Origin: Campylorhamphus procurvoides
Taxonomy: Eukaryota > Chordata > Aves > Passeriformes > Dendrocolaptidae
Length of the DNA: 64,000 nucleotides
Reading direction: 5' to 3'
NCBI GenBank assembly: GCA_013396655.1
Contig: WBMV01009262.1
Location: 279,080-343,079, forward strand
In this document: one piece after another, positions 26,798 through 39,400 of the stretch
Layout of the letters: the number at the start of each line of letters is the position of its first letter
Position numbering within the stretch: the first letter of the stretch is position 1
The notes under the pieces: generated by a model
Database searches by the model: none
Told to the model about the DNA's origin: nothing
The model's input: only the letters and a program-made list of their open reading frames with translations
Translations under genes and position numbers: made by a program

Positions 26798-28830
26798 GCA
26801 GCAGGACTGTCCTCAGGAGGAAGAGCCAGGGGGGAAAGGGGGGGGGAAAAGAGAGGAGGAAGAGGAGGAGGAAGGCTGGGCCGAGTTTCTGCAGCTCTTT
26901 CAGAAAGTCGGAGTGTGCTCTAATGGTGGTTCTTTTCCCATCTTTTTAATGAGATCCTTTGGGATTTTCCTTTTTTTTGTTTTCTTCTTGTTTTGAGCTC
27001 TTATTTTGTCCTTTCTTTTTCATTCTGAAGAGGCTGTGAGTTGACCTGCAGGACTCTTGTTGTGCGTGGTAGTTAGTGTCTGTTCACATGTCTTTTTTTT
27101 TTCCTGAGGAATAGTATACAGTGGTGGGTTTTTAATTACTGTGGTGATAGGTGTACGTTAGAACCTCATGAGCCAAAAGCCCCCCACACCCCTAAAAAGG
27201 GAAAAACAGCAACCAGCACCCATCTTTTCTCTTGGAATAAGCCCTGAACCACAAGTTTCTGACATGTGTGAGTTTTCTCTTTCAGTTGGTAGTGTCCAGC
27301 AGCTTGCCATTGTTTCAGCAAAGGCAAGCAATCTGGGAATTCTCCTTTTTCGTTTGCTTTTTAACTAGGAGGTGGCTGATTTAGCATTAAAAAAAAAAGA
27401 AAAAGAAAAAAGGGAAAAAAATATGAGAAACCCTCAATCCTGCTGTTGATATGCTGGAAGCCAAGAGATTCCTAATCTATACCCTGGCTCAGGATCTACA
27501 ACTTCTCTCAGTGTGTGGTGTTGTGAGTAGTTTACACACTTTGATGTGGAGGACCAGTGTGTGTGTGTGTTTGTGTGTGTATGTGTTGGGGAGCAAGGAC
27601 AGGTTTTCCCTGTGGCATACAACCATACCAGTCTGGGGTTTTTAAAGGCTTCTATTTTGAAAAGCAGTAGTAAAAGTGGCAGAGTGTTCTTTGGAGGACA
27701 CTTGGGCAACACTGCAGGTCAAATCTTGCCACCGTGTATCCAGGCAGTCTCCCTGATGACAGAAATAGCCAGACCAAGATTTGTCCCTGCTAGCTTTGGG
27801 GACATTTGCTAATTTAAGGCCCTTTAGGAAACCTCCAGGCTGGCAGGAAGGATTCCCGCTCACTTGCACTCCTAAAAAGTGAGGTGAGATGTGTCCATGT
27901 GTTTTCTTGGTGCAGAAATCCCTGCCAGCTGTGAATCCTGCCTGGTTTGGGGATGGTGGGCATTAAATAATGATCCTGCACCCTAGCAAGAGGTAGTTGA
28001 GCTCTGACTAACATCTCTTGGGGAGGGTGACTTGTGAGTGGGATCGTAAATGGGATGGATGCTGCAGGGCAGGAGTCAAGAAAGCTCCTTTTCAGAAATA
28101 CTTTTCAACTCTAAATGCACTTTAAATATGCCAATTTTTTCTCCCAAGTACTTGAAAAGTAGTCCAAACAGAATCCAATCCAGCCTGTTCCTTAAATCCA
28201 GTATATCCTGCCTTGCACAGGGAAGGAGCTTGGTGTGCCACCAGCCAGGGCTATGTGAGTCCCCAGCCCCTCACCCATCCTGTCTAGCCCTCCAGTGATT
28301 CTTGGATGTGGCCACTACTCCTGAGAATTCCCCCAAAAAGGACTTTCTCTTCTCCAGCAAAGCACACCAAGACTAGTTTCCTTTTTAAAGATACCACTCC
28401 AGTCATTCTGCACTAGGCAGTTGTCTTGACCAGATTGAAATGCAGCTACTGATAAAATGCCTCTGTGTGTGTGTGTGTGTATGTATATATATATATTTAT
28501 GTATAAAATGTCAGGAGAAAAGTAATCCTTTGCTGAGCCTATTATGTTTAATCAGGTTTAAATATTGTGCAATCCATTTCTAGCTCGCCTAAAACTTACT
28601 CTCTGCCAAACCATGCACTGTCATCTGTGTCTGAGAAATGATGGATTAAGTGACTTCACCTTTTACATGGACAATAAGATGCATCAATAATAATTGTAAC
28701 AAGCTGTAACTAACAGACATTGCTTCAGCACCTACCCCTTCTCTCCAGTGTGTCTCCTGAGTGTGTGAGTGCTGAAATATGCCCTTGTGACACCAGATGG
28801 GTTGGAAACTCTACCCTGTGTTCTCACCTT
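26798..28830 (+). other. SCAMP5: SCAMP5 3' UTR and flank
   Basis: The sequence after the stop begins with a polypurine/G-rich stretch at 26826-26880. It also holds T-rich runs, (GT)n at 27556-27585 and (GT)n(AT)n at 28463-28497. A long 3' UTR of about 2 kb is usual for this gene. I saw ATTAAA at about 27384 and 27963 but no clear AATAAA, so the end is not fixed. Confidence 0.45.
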
Positions 28831-29159
28831 GGTTATTTTTAAGCTGTCCCTGCTTCAGGTGGGGCTGATGTGATTGTGATCAAAGCGTGGTGCTCCTGAA
28901 GCCCACAGGGTGGGAGAGATGGGGTGTTCCTACAGCTGGGAAAGAGGAAGCTCCAGATAGAACACGCCTGGGGGTTTTCCTGATGTCTCCCTGTTACTTT
29001 CCATGTCCTGCAGTCAGCAAAACAGAGCTCCCTGCCTCCTGCCTTTCATGCTGGTTGGTTGTAGCTGATATTAGAGGGATGTCCAAATACAGCTTAAAAG
29101 CAGCAGCTCTCTGGAAAGGGTTGGGGACTACACATTGCCCTAGACCTGTTGTGTTCATG

Positions 29160-29385
29160 TAATCCTGGAATGGCTTGGGTTGGAAGGGCCCTCAAAGATT
29201 GTCCAGCCAGGTCACCTTCCTCTAGTCCAGGTTGCTCCAAGCCCTGTCCAACCTGTTCTTGAACACTTCCAGGGATGGGGCAGCTGCAGCTTCTCTGGGC
29301 AGCCTGTGCCAGGGCCTCACCACCCTCACAGGGAAGAATTTCTTCCCAATATCCCTTCTAAACCTACTCTCTCATTTTGAAGGCA
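29160..29385 (-). mobile_element. CR1 LINE 3' end, minus orientation
   Basis: From 'aatcctggaatggcttgggt' through 'caggttgctccaagccctgt', 'cttgaacacttccagggatg' and 'tctctgggcagcctgtgcca' this is the reverse complement of an avian CR1 3' end. Confidence 0.9.
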
Positions 29386-29419
29386 TTCTCCCCTCCTTTC
29401 TGCACCTCAAGCAATAAGT

Positions 29420-30960
29420 GATTCTTTACCCCACTGTTCCAGGGAGAATAGGGCTCCGAAGGGATGTGGGAACTGAAACTGAGACACTGCGGAAAACTTA
29501 ACCCAAACAGTAATTTTATTACCAAAATTGGCCAAGTAAACAGGAAAAAGAACCCAAGAGAGAGAGAAAAGAGAAAATAAGCCTCCAGGTGCCAACACCC
29601 CAATTGCTCAGGTGTCCCCCGTGGAATTGTCTCACCAACCCCTGCAATGCCCAGACTTCCCTAGCACTGGCTGCATCCTCAAGGGTCAGCTGGCTCACAG
29701 GTGACAAGGGGCATCCCCACCAAGACAACATTGTCCTGTCATGGGAAGTGAGTGAGCCCCAAAACATGAGCCATCTGCCTTTTATTGAATGGCCAAATGA
29801 TGTTTACCTGCCTCCAGTTATGTAAGTGGGACCCTCTTGTGCATGTCCGGGGGAATTGGTGCCTGCGTGATGTGCTCCAGGGGGTGTTTATTAAATGGGT
29901 CTGAGGGCTTACTTCATCCTCCTCTTTCTCCTTCAAGTGCCCTTGGAGAGCCATCAGCCAATCATGAGAGACCAATTAATTTTGGTTTACACAGAAATCT
30001 CTCTCAAGGCTAGAGACCGTCTTTATCAGCCTGTTTTCTCATAACTTGGCAGGAGAAAGCCCAGCTTCTTACAGGTGGCTGGGCTAAACACAGACCAAAA
30101 ATACCAACATCGAATTCCACTCGAATACACCCACTTTCCCCTGCTAGCTCTGTGTGGCTGCCCAGAATCCTTTAAGAAAGGTTTCCCTCCTGGTCTGTAC
30201 ATCTTCCATGGGCTCAGGTATCACCTGGAGCTGCCACTTGAGGGGATCTCAGACCCTCTCCTCCACACGCTTTTTATACCCACTTGCAGCAAGTTTTGTT
30301 GCCCTCTATTACTAACAAAACCCTGCCACGAGCCAGAATCTCCCTTAAACAATTTCCTGAGCAGCTTGAGGCCACCCACCTGCCCTTGGTGAGATCCCTC
30401 TCGTGTTGCTGCCACAGTGTGGGTGCAAAGGGGGCACCAAGGGGCACAAAACCCTGCTGAGTGGCAGCAGAGCCACCAAACCAGTGTGAGAAAAATCTCT
30501 TTAATTCAATTTAGGGAGGATGCAAGTATCTGTGAGATGAAAAAGTTTAGCAGACAAGGAAAGTTTCTATTTCAGCACGTGCTGGGTTCTCTGGCCACAA
30601 AGGTCCAAAAAGCACGTCCCCATCCCAAAAATCATGCTTTTTGTATATCCCAAGGGTCCCATCTTGTTAGCATAATGAGAGGAGTGGGCCTCTTCTCCTG
30701 ATGGGGTTTGTTATGCCCCCCTGTCTGGGGAGATGGGGTCTCTTGGTCAGGATGGGCACTTTTATCTGCACACAAAGGCCTGCCATATGGCCAAGGGCTT
30801 GTTTTGGCCATATCTTCATCTACTCTCATAATTCCCTATTCCCAAACACAAATTGTCCCTGGCACCAGCTCCAGACAGGACCTGGTACCTTACAGCTTTC
30901 GTGGAATGCCTAAAAAACTAATCCCTAAGTTAATGAACCGTTTGCTTGTAATAAAACCAT
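29420..30960. mobile_element. Possible old LTR-type repeat remnants
   Basis: No exon was recognised in this 1.5-kb stretch between SCAMP5 and PPCDC. Two A/T-rich pieces ('cagtaattttattaccaaaa' near 29508 and 'tctctttaattcaatttagg' near 30495) look like antisense LTR polyadenylation regions of bird endogenous retroviruses, but I could not define termini or target-site duplications. No viral coding sequence is visible. Confidence 0.25.
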
Positions 30961-30984
30961 GGGTTTTTATTTCTCATACTGGGA

Positions 30985-31500
30985 CTGCAGGGGGCCTTAC
31001 TGCAGGACAAGGGCTGTACTGCAAGACAGGGGCCATAGGGGCCATACTGCAGGATAGGGGCTGTAGTGCAGGATAGGGGTTATACTGCAGGATAGGGACT
31101 GTACAGCAGGATGGGATGGGATCTGTACTGCAGGATAGGGGTTGTAGTGCAGGATAGGGGTTGTAGTGCAGGATAGGGACTGTACAGCAGGATGGGATGG
31201 GATCTGTACTNNNNNNNNNNNNNNNNNNNNNNNNNNNNNNNNNNNNNNNNNNNNNNNNNNNNNNNNNNNNNNNNNNNNNNNNNNNNNNNNNNNNNNNNNN
31301 NNNNNNNNNNNNNNNNNNNNNNNNNNNNNNNNNNNNNNNNNNNNNNNNNNNNNNNNNNNNNNNNNNNNNNNNNNNNNNNNNNNGGTAGTGGCTGTACTGC
31401 AGGATAGAATCTGTACTACGGGATAGGATCTGTACTGCAGGATAGGGACTGTACTGCAGGATAGGGGTTGTACTGCAGGATAGGATCTGTACTACAGGAC
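30985..31500 (+). repeat. About 18-bp minisatellite interrupted by a 173-N gap
   Basis: Tandem units follow the theme 'tactgcaggatagggg(c/t)tgt' on both sides of the N run at 31211-31383. Some higher-order units contain 'cagcaggatgggatgggatc'. The true array length is unknown. It abuts the GC-rich fragment at 31500. Confidence 0.9.
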
Positions 31501-31562
31501 AGGGCCTCTGTGGCGCAACGCGCCGCCGCCATGACACCCGCCCACAGCCGCGCCACCATTTC
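31500..31562 (+). promoter_or_regulatory. PPCDC: CpG-rich scrap, possible PPCDC promoter or first exon
   Basis: A short GC-rich fragment ('gcgcaacgcgccgccgccat') lies between the minisatellite and the N at 31563, about 1.9 kb upstream of the exon carrying the PPCDC start codon. It looks like the edge of a CpG island mostly missing from the assembly. The exon identity is a guess. Confidence 0.3.
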
Positions 31563-31563
31563 N

Positions 31564-31760
31564 TTATAGTATATATTATATACTATATGTCATTATATAT
31601 ATTGTTACATACTATGTACTATATATTATAGTCTACAGTCAATATATATATTACTATACGTTTTACTATTATATAATATATATATTATTACTATACGGTT
31701 TATTATATATTAATATATAGTATATATTATGTACTGTATTATTATATATACAGCTTATAG
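31564..31760. repeat. AT-rich simple repeat
   Basis: Degenerate (TA)n-type sequence ('tatatattatatactatatg') follows the N at 31563 and grades into a T-rich tract to about 31880. The sharp composition change at the N, from CpG-rich to almost pure A/T, suggests missing sequence there. Confidence 0.85.
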
Positions 31761-32404
31761 TTTTTATCACTATTCTGCCTTTTTTGCCATTATTTTACAA
31801 TTTTTATTTTAACGTTTTTATAATTATTTTATCTTTTTTCTCCAGTTCTATAATTATCTTATATTTTTTCTCACTTTGTCATTTTTTATAATTTTATCAC
31901 GTATAACCGATGTTGAAAGGTGCCCAACCTCTTATTCCCCAGGTTTTAATTTGTGGAATTTTTTGCCATTTAGGAATCATAAGGGAAAGTTAGAAAACCT
32001 CCTTAAGCTGTTTTAATTAGCTAATAATTTTAATTATTTATAAATAAACAATAACCTTCTAGTTTTAATGAGATGTAGATGAACATGTGAAGTGTTGTAG
32101 TAGCATTAAAATCCCCCAGCCAATGTGCCTGCTGCATTTCCTCATCTCTGATTCCCCTTGTTAACCTGCATAGCTGAAATTGGGCTGTGATCCTGGTAAT
32201 GCATTTTATAAACACGCCGAGAAACTTCATGGGCTGGAGTTAAACATGTTAATTGTGAGCAGAGCATGGAAAAAGAAGGTGGTAGTGATGGTGTTGTCAG
32301 GGGGCTGGAGGGGGTGTTTGGCTGGCTGAGTGAGTCAGAATTCCATATAACTGCTGCACAACCATGGAGGAGCCCAAGTTAACCTCCTGCTGGACCATCC
32401 CTGT

Positions 32405-32636
32405 GAGTGACTGAAGGGGTAAATGGGATATTGGGAAGAAATTCTTGCCTTTGATGCTCTGGCACAGGTTGGCCAGAGAAGCTGTGGCTGCCCCACCCCT
32501 GAAAGTGTTCGTGGCCAGGTTGCTTGGGGCTTGGAGCAACCTGGGATAGTGGAAGGGGTCCCTGACCATCACAGGAAATGAAACTGGATCACCTCTAATT
32601 TCCCTTCCAACACAAACCCTTCTGTGATCCTATGAG
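32405..32636 (+). mobile_element. CR1 LINE 3' end, plus orientation
   Basis: It contains 'ggcacaggttggccagagaa', 'gctgtggctgccccacccct' and 'ggcttggagcaacctgggat' and ends 'cttctgtgatcctatga', all CR1 3' signatures. It lies upstream of the PPCDC start exon. Confidence 0.9.
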
Positions 32637-33496
32637 ATTCCTCTCTCTGGGGAATCCAGCCCTTTCACTCTGACAATCCAAAAATAAGGGCAGCCTAAGC
32701 ATCTCCTTCTTCATCTCTGTTCTACCTAAAGTGCTTCCAAGCAGCTTTGAACAGCAAGAACATCATTAAAATGGAACAAACTTTACTGAATGTAATGATT
32801 TTTCAAGAACTGAATTTACTGTTTCCTGATTACTTATTAATTGATGATATTTTGATATTTGTGTCAATTCTAATGATTTCCTCACCAAAACAGTTATTTG
32901 TGATTTTTACTGGTGTGGCAGCAGCACAGGGAAGCCAGGAGGAGGCAGGGGACCTTAATTAAAGCCACTCAGGAATAATTTCCAGTGCTGCTCTAAATGT
33001 TTAGGAATATAGTAAGAAATAGGATGATTATGCTTGCCTTGAGGCCCCAAATTTTTAAATGTGAAGATACCTCCCTTAATTTTTTTACCCACCAGGGAGT
33101 GCAAGGAGAAAGCAACTCAGCTACAGGTTGTATGTCTTTGCAAGGACTCAGCCTGAAAGGTATTTATCCTAAATTCTGGACCATGTTCTATGTGTGAGAG
33201 CATATTTTCTTTGGTTTTGGTTCTAGCAGAGCACTTTTGTGGCCTCCTGGTACAGGTTCTAGGGGTCTGCTTACCAGTGTCTGAGAGAAAATTGAACATT
33301 AAGCTGTGCTTGAAGGTTTACTGGTTCTTAAAAGCTTTGTGGATTGGACTCAGTGTTCTGAATTACTCTGAGTCTTGCAGAGCTCAGTCTTAGATCCATG
33401 CCCTTTGGAATATGTTGGATTGGAGCCCTGCTGTGCTTGGAGGCACTGTTAGTCCAGTGTCTTTGTTTTTCTGTGCTTGCAGGGTTTGATTGGAAC

Positions 33497-36400
33497 ATGG
33501 AGCCTGTCTTCCCTCCAGAAACAGGGATTCCTGCAGAAAAGAACTCATCCGTGCCACAGAAAAAATTCCATGTCTTGGTGGGGGTGACTGGAAGTGTGGC
33601 TGCTCTGAAGCTGCCCCTGCTCATCATGGAATTGCTGAAAATCCCTGGGGTGAGTAAAAGCTATTGGTGAAGCTTTGTAAGGTTGGAGTTACCCTGTTTG
33701 TGAGAAGAGATCACATGGCTTCTGCCGAAATGAAAAGTGCCTCCTGGGAGCCCTTTAGTTTAACAATTTGTTTGGAGGACAACACCTCTGGTTTTTAAGA
33801 ATTGATTATTTTTTTTCCCTATCCTTTAATACTTGAAAAGGTCTTGGCCTTGGGTGGGTTTTTTTCTGAAATCTGTCCTTATCAGTCAAAGTGTCAGATG
33901 TGGCTGCAGACAGAGGTGATGCATCTGGAGCTTGAAAGCTCCAGGATACTGCAGCTTTCCATCAGTGGAATATGGATTTTCGAAATATAAATGCTGCTGT
34001 CTGACTAAGAGAGGGAAACCAGACCTTGTAAAACCAGAAAGCAAAAATACAAACTGCTATATGAGTCTGTGCATTATTTTTTGTTTAGTCTTTATTGTCT
34101 GGAGTAACAGAGGTGCCCAGCAGAGGCCACTGGTGACTGAACAGGGAGGCAAACATGCTCTTTTCTGCTGTGGAATAAAGTTAAATTTTTAAGAAATGGA
34201 GTAAGTATTTTGGAACAGTGAAATGAAAGAGTGACAGAAGCAAGACAGAGCACTTAAGTGAGATATATTGGTTAGATTGCTACATGAATATCCTTTAGAA
34301 TTATTTGGGAGGCTTTACCTTGTGAATGCATTGAGTAGAGGCAGGAAAGGTGCTGGTTTATCTGGTTGATGCTGATACATAAAATGGAAAGGGTGGAAAG
34401 GCTGGAAGGCATGAGTTGCAAAGGGAAGACTCAGTTAATTTATTGCTTGACCTGAAGTGATTAGTGAGGTCAAAGGTCCCAGCCTGAAGTAAGAAGAACA
34501 AAGGAAAATTATACCAAGTAAGGGGGTGATCAGCACTGAGCCAGAGATATGGATCTTCTAATCCTTTCCCTCTTGGATTAGCTTGGCTATTGTCTCTTTT
34601 CCTTTTCTCCTGATGCATGGAACATCCTTTTGTGCAGGTGACTGGTAGAATGCAAATGATCCAAGGTAGGAATGTGAATCAAACCCTTCTTTCTCTCTGA
34701 GTGTTTGAGTCATAGTTAAAAGCTGCAGGCAGCTGGACCCAAACTCTCTGCAGGCCCTGAGGACTGTGACATCTGGTGCGGACTTTGTGGCCACTGATTT
34801 TAGGTTTTAGTTGCATAAAAAGCAAAAGTGAAATGTCCAGGAGTTTCTAACACTTAATTAATCAAAATTACTTATTTACTCATTTCTGCTGTGATTTCAA
34901 GGCCTGCTGAGTCAGTGTATCTTTCCCATTGAGTTTGTTGGGTCCTGCAAAAGATTGTTGCATCCCTTTCTTTACTGCTGGAGAAGAACTTTACAAAGCC
35001 CTCAGTGGAGGCAGGCCAGGAGCAGAAGGAAGGCTTTTGTACCAAAGGAGATGTGGTCAGAGGCTTGAAAGGAGTTTATCATCAATAAGGAGTTTAAACA
35101 TCAATTTAAAGGAGTTTAAATTGATGTTTTGGCTGAAACAATCCACGGTGAACAATTTGGCAGGATGATTTTGCTGTGTATTAAACTTTAACATATTGTC
35201 AAGAGTGCAGTGAATGGGACTACAGGAAATTTAGATGGGTGCAGGTTATTGTCCTTGTACCTGGTATGGTGGAGAGACAGCACAGGGTCTCATCCTCTCA
35301 CACACCTTATTCATAGAATTTTTCAGTGGCAAGAACAGCATGACAAAATCATATTGGCAGGATATTGATTAGTAATAGGCTTTGGAGAGACCTTGGAGCC
35401 CCTTCCAGTCCCTAAAGCAGCTTCAAGAGAAGTGGAGAAGGACTTTGAACAAGGGCCTGGAGGAACAGGACAAGAAGGCATGGCTTTAAGATGAAAAGAC
35501 TTTATACTAGCAGGTTTAGACTGGATATTAGGAAGACGTTCTTTCCTGTGAGGGTGGTGGGGTGCTGGCACAGGTTGGCCAGAGAAGCTGTGGCTGCCCC
35601 ATCCCTGGAAGTGTTCAAGGCCAGGTTAGACAGGGCTTGGAGCAACCTGGTCTAATGGAATGTGTCCCTGCCTGTGGCAGAATCCTTTATGTCCCTAAGG
35701 ATCACCATTAAGGTCACTTCCAATCCAAACCATTCTGTGATCCTGTGATAAGGAAAGGCAAGGACAAACCTTTTTGTGGGTGAGATGTTCTGTCCTTAAA
35801 GCTACAGAATGTCACCTGGACTTTAGGCTTAAATCACACCATGTCACTTCATTGTGCACCTGCTGGGCAGCATCTACCTCAGCTTCTAGGTGCCATTTAA
35901 CAGAGGAGCTGCTCATTTGCTTGTGCTCAGGCTATCTATAAAGATTTTGCTGTCAAAACTGAGAAATTTATTAAAACATAATCACACACCCCCTTAACGC
36001 GAGCAAAAAGAGCTGTGCCAGGAAAATCCTCTAACAGAGACCAACAATGTTGCTGAAACACAGGAGATCAGTTTTGCAGTAAAGTTTATTTTGGAGATTT
36101 GGCTTAAGTGATCCAAGCCAAAGACCTCTAAATAATCCATACTGCCTCCACTGAGGGTGCTTGACTGTGTCTAGACTGCCTTTATTGTTTAAGATATCCA
36201 CTGTCAAACAGAGGGTGTGCCAGATAAATAGGAAAAGAAAAATGAGGTGGGGTAAAGTGACCTTGAGAACACTGATCTCTTTGCAGCATAGCTGGAGAGA
36301 CTTGAAGGACATGCTGAGAACAAGAGAACCAGGAGCCCACCCCAGCAGGAAACTCTTCATTTCAATATTAACTCATAGAGAGGTTTTCTTGGGGAAGTTG

Positions 36401-39400
36401 TAGAGTCACCAGCACTCAGAGTCCTTGAATATCCCTCTCTGGTATGTTCTGGCTCGTAGTGGGTTGGATGCAGTGCTCAAAAGCTGGAGCTATTCCCTAA
36501 TTCTGGGCTTATACTTGGAAGAAATTTTTTTTTTTAATGGTACCATTTCAGAGACAAGACATACCCCTTCAAACTGCACAGTGCTCTTTAAAATCCCCAA
36601 GTAAGTATTCTCTTGCAGGCTGAGGTTAACACCTCAGAGTGGTGTTAGCACCTTTGGGGTGCTGCTGCTTGGCTCTGAGCAGCTTCCTGTGGTAGGAGGT
36701 TATCATGGAAATAATACAGTTAGTTAGTGGCTGTGAATATCATCTTCACACTCACAAACACTACAAACAGCTGTGATTCCAAGTCAGGGTCTCTCAGAAG
36801 GGACATTTAGAAGAGGTAAATATAAAATACCAAAAACTGGTGTCATGTGCACCTATATTTTTCCATGACTTTCCCTTCAGGAAATGGGGAAAATTACCAA
36901 AGCTCACAGTATGCTAAGACTGGGATTTTCCTCTGCTCCTGGCTGTTATTCTGCTCATATAGCATGTAGGGAATCATTCCCAGTAGAATAAAGGGTGCTG
37001 GGAGCTGGATTCGTGTAGTTTATCACGTCAGCCACTCCTGTTAGAGAACTTGGAGGTTTCCAACAGTTGGTTTTAGCAAGTGTGCTGGTTTAAAGGTAAA
37101 CCCTCAGGAGAAATGAACCCAGCTCGAGAGATTGCAAGTCAGAGTTACAATTTACTTAAAAGATTACAATAAATACAATGATAGAGAAAAGCTGGTTTTA
37201 ACCCACAAAAATAGATGTATAACCCAACACTCCAGGACACGAACAAGGCAGTGTTCATTAGCCCCTTGCCAATGCACTCACACATGAGTATCACTTTTAA
37301 GTGGAGAAAGATGTGCCATTTTGGGGCTGGTCCTGGTGTGTGCAGAGCACCTATGGTTCAGTGCTTGTGGCACGAGCTGTAGGCAACATTTATGAGCTGC
37401 TTGTCACAGGACAGGTAGAAACCAGGATAAAACCCTCTTTTTTTACTTAAGATTTCTTCAGGAGGAAATGAGAGGTTCACCTCATAAGTGTGGGTGTGTC
37501 AGATAAACATCTGAGGGATGGGATAGCGTTTCCCCAGTATATACCCATAACTGAAAGTTCTAGTGACTTTGCAGGTTTATCTGAGATTTCAGACAAAACC
37601 TTCGTATCCTTTCACCCACTCTCTCTTTATGGAAATCACTGGTTTACTGCACAAAACCCCTGTGTTATGAACATACCTACACAGAGGCTTTCCTCTTCCC
37701 ACCATCTTGCTTTGATAGGAAGGATAGCTGGAAGACACAACTCCCACTTGCTTCTGGTAACACCAGCAAGCCTGATTAACACTGTTTTAAAATGTAGCAT
37801 CCCATAGTCTCTAGGTTTTTTGCCACCTTTGAGACCCAGAGGTTATTCAGGGAGAGAGGTGCACATGTTCCGTTCAGCCAGGAAACCGTACTCTGTTCCA
37901 AAGTCGCTCTTTTCTGGGAAGCCTTGGGCAGCAGAGGTGGATACCAAGCCCCAGCAAACCTATGTGCCGCTCAGCAGCTCTTTTGATCACTTGGCACTGT
38001 GGTTGCTCTTGGCATAGAGCTTCCTCTTGGCTCCCAGTGTGGGAAGAGCAATCCTGGCAGTGCCCTGTTGGCGTGCCACCTTGGCCGTTGCAGTTCAGGG
38101 AATCCACTGAGGCAAGATGCTTCCTTCCTCCCTTTGGCAGGTGTGTCTGGGGATTAAAGGGCATCTTTCACAGGGCTATGGTTTGCTGCTTCTTGCTGTC
38201 CCTTTGAAGTTGTGTGCAGAACTGCACCTCATTGTCACCTGCACTGCCCTCTCTGCTGTCCTTACTGTGAACATGTTTGGCAGATGGGGACCTGCACATT
38301 TTAGGTTGGCATGAAATAAGTTTGGCTTCTGTGGATATCTGTGGTGGTTTGCCCTTTAGCTGTGAATAGGCAAGGTCCTCTGAGAAGCCACAGATCTCCC
38401 AAAACTGTCCTCAAGTCTAACCATTGGTCTTTTTCTTTCTGCTTAGCTCGAGGTGAAAGTGGTCACTACTGAGAGAGCAAAGCACTTCTACAACGCTCAG
38501 GAGATTCCTGTCTCCCTCTACAGTGATGAAGATGAATGGCAGGTGAGTTGTTCTTGCAAATTGAAGCACTCATCTAAGTTTCTTTGCAAGAAAGCACACT
38601 TAGTTCCTTTTTAATCCTGGGCTAGGACTCACTCCTAGGTCTAGTAATGTATGTTTGGTATATGGCTTTCCAAGAACATGCTGTAAATGAGGAAGAAGAA
38701 AGAGGCTGCCCTGATGTACCAGAGGATTTTGTCCTGCCTCAGCAGACCTGCAGACTTTCTCTCCCCTGGGCTCAACTGCTTTGAGAGGAGTGTCAGGAAA
38801 TGTCAAGAAAGTTACTGCAGAGCTGTGGTGAGCATGTTGGGTGCTCGTCATGAGTCATACTTGTCACAAAGGCAGCAGCTTCTTCTCCTTAGCTCAGCTG
38901 TCAGAGCTGTGAACATCTCTACACCCTGTAAAATAGCCCTTTCTCCTCACTACAGTTTTGCTGACACACTTTGAGAGTCCTTGAGTATGAAGAGGTTCAT
39001 TGTATAAGCATTAAGATTTTTTTTCCCCATACATTTGATCCTTACTTTGCAGTAGTGATCTGAGTACAGGGTGATCTACTCTTTATCACTATTCTTGCCA
39101 ATGCACTCACACATGAGTATCACTTTTAAGTGGAGAAAAACATGCCAGTGGCAACAGCCAAGAAACTTTCTGGCTGGTCTAGGAGATTGGTGGAGATCCC
39201 ACGGTGTTACAGCACCAGGAAGATATGTCTGAGGAACCCTCAGTGGGGTAATAGAAGAGGTGCAGGTCAGGCCTTGAGGTCTGCTGGCACACTGGAAAGC
39301 AGGCATGGAGCCCTTATGGTGGGAAAGAATCACAGAATCACAGATTGGTTTGGGTTGGAAAGAACCTTAAAGCTCATCCAGTTCTAGCCTCCTGCCATGG

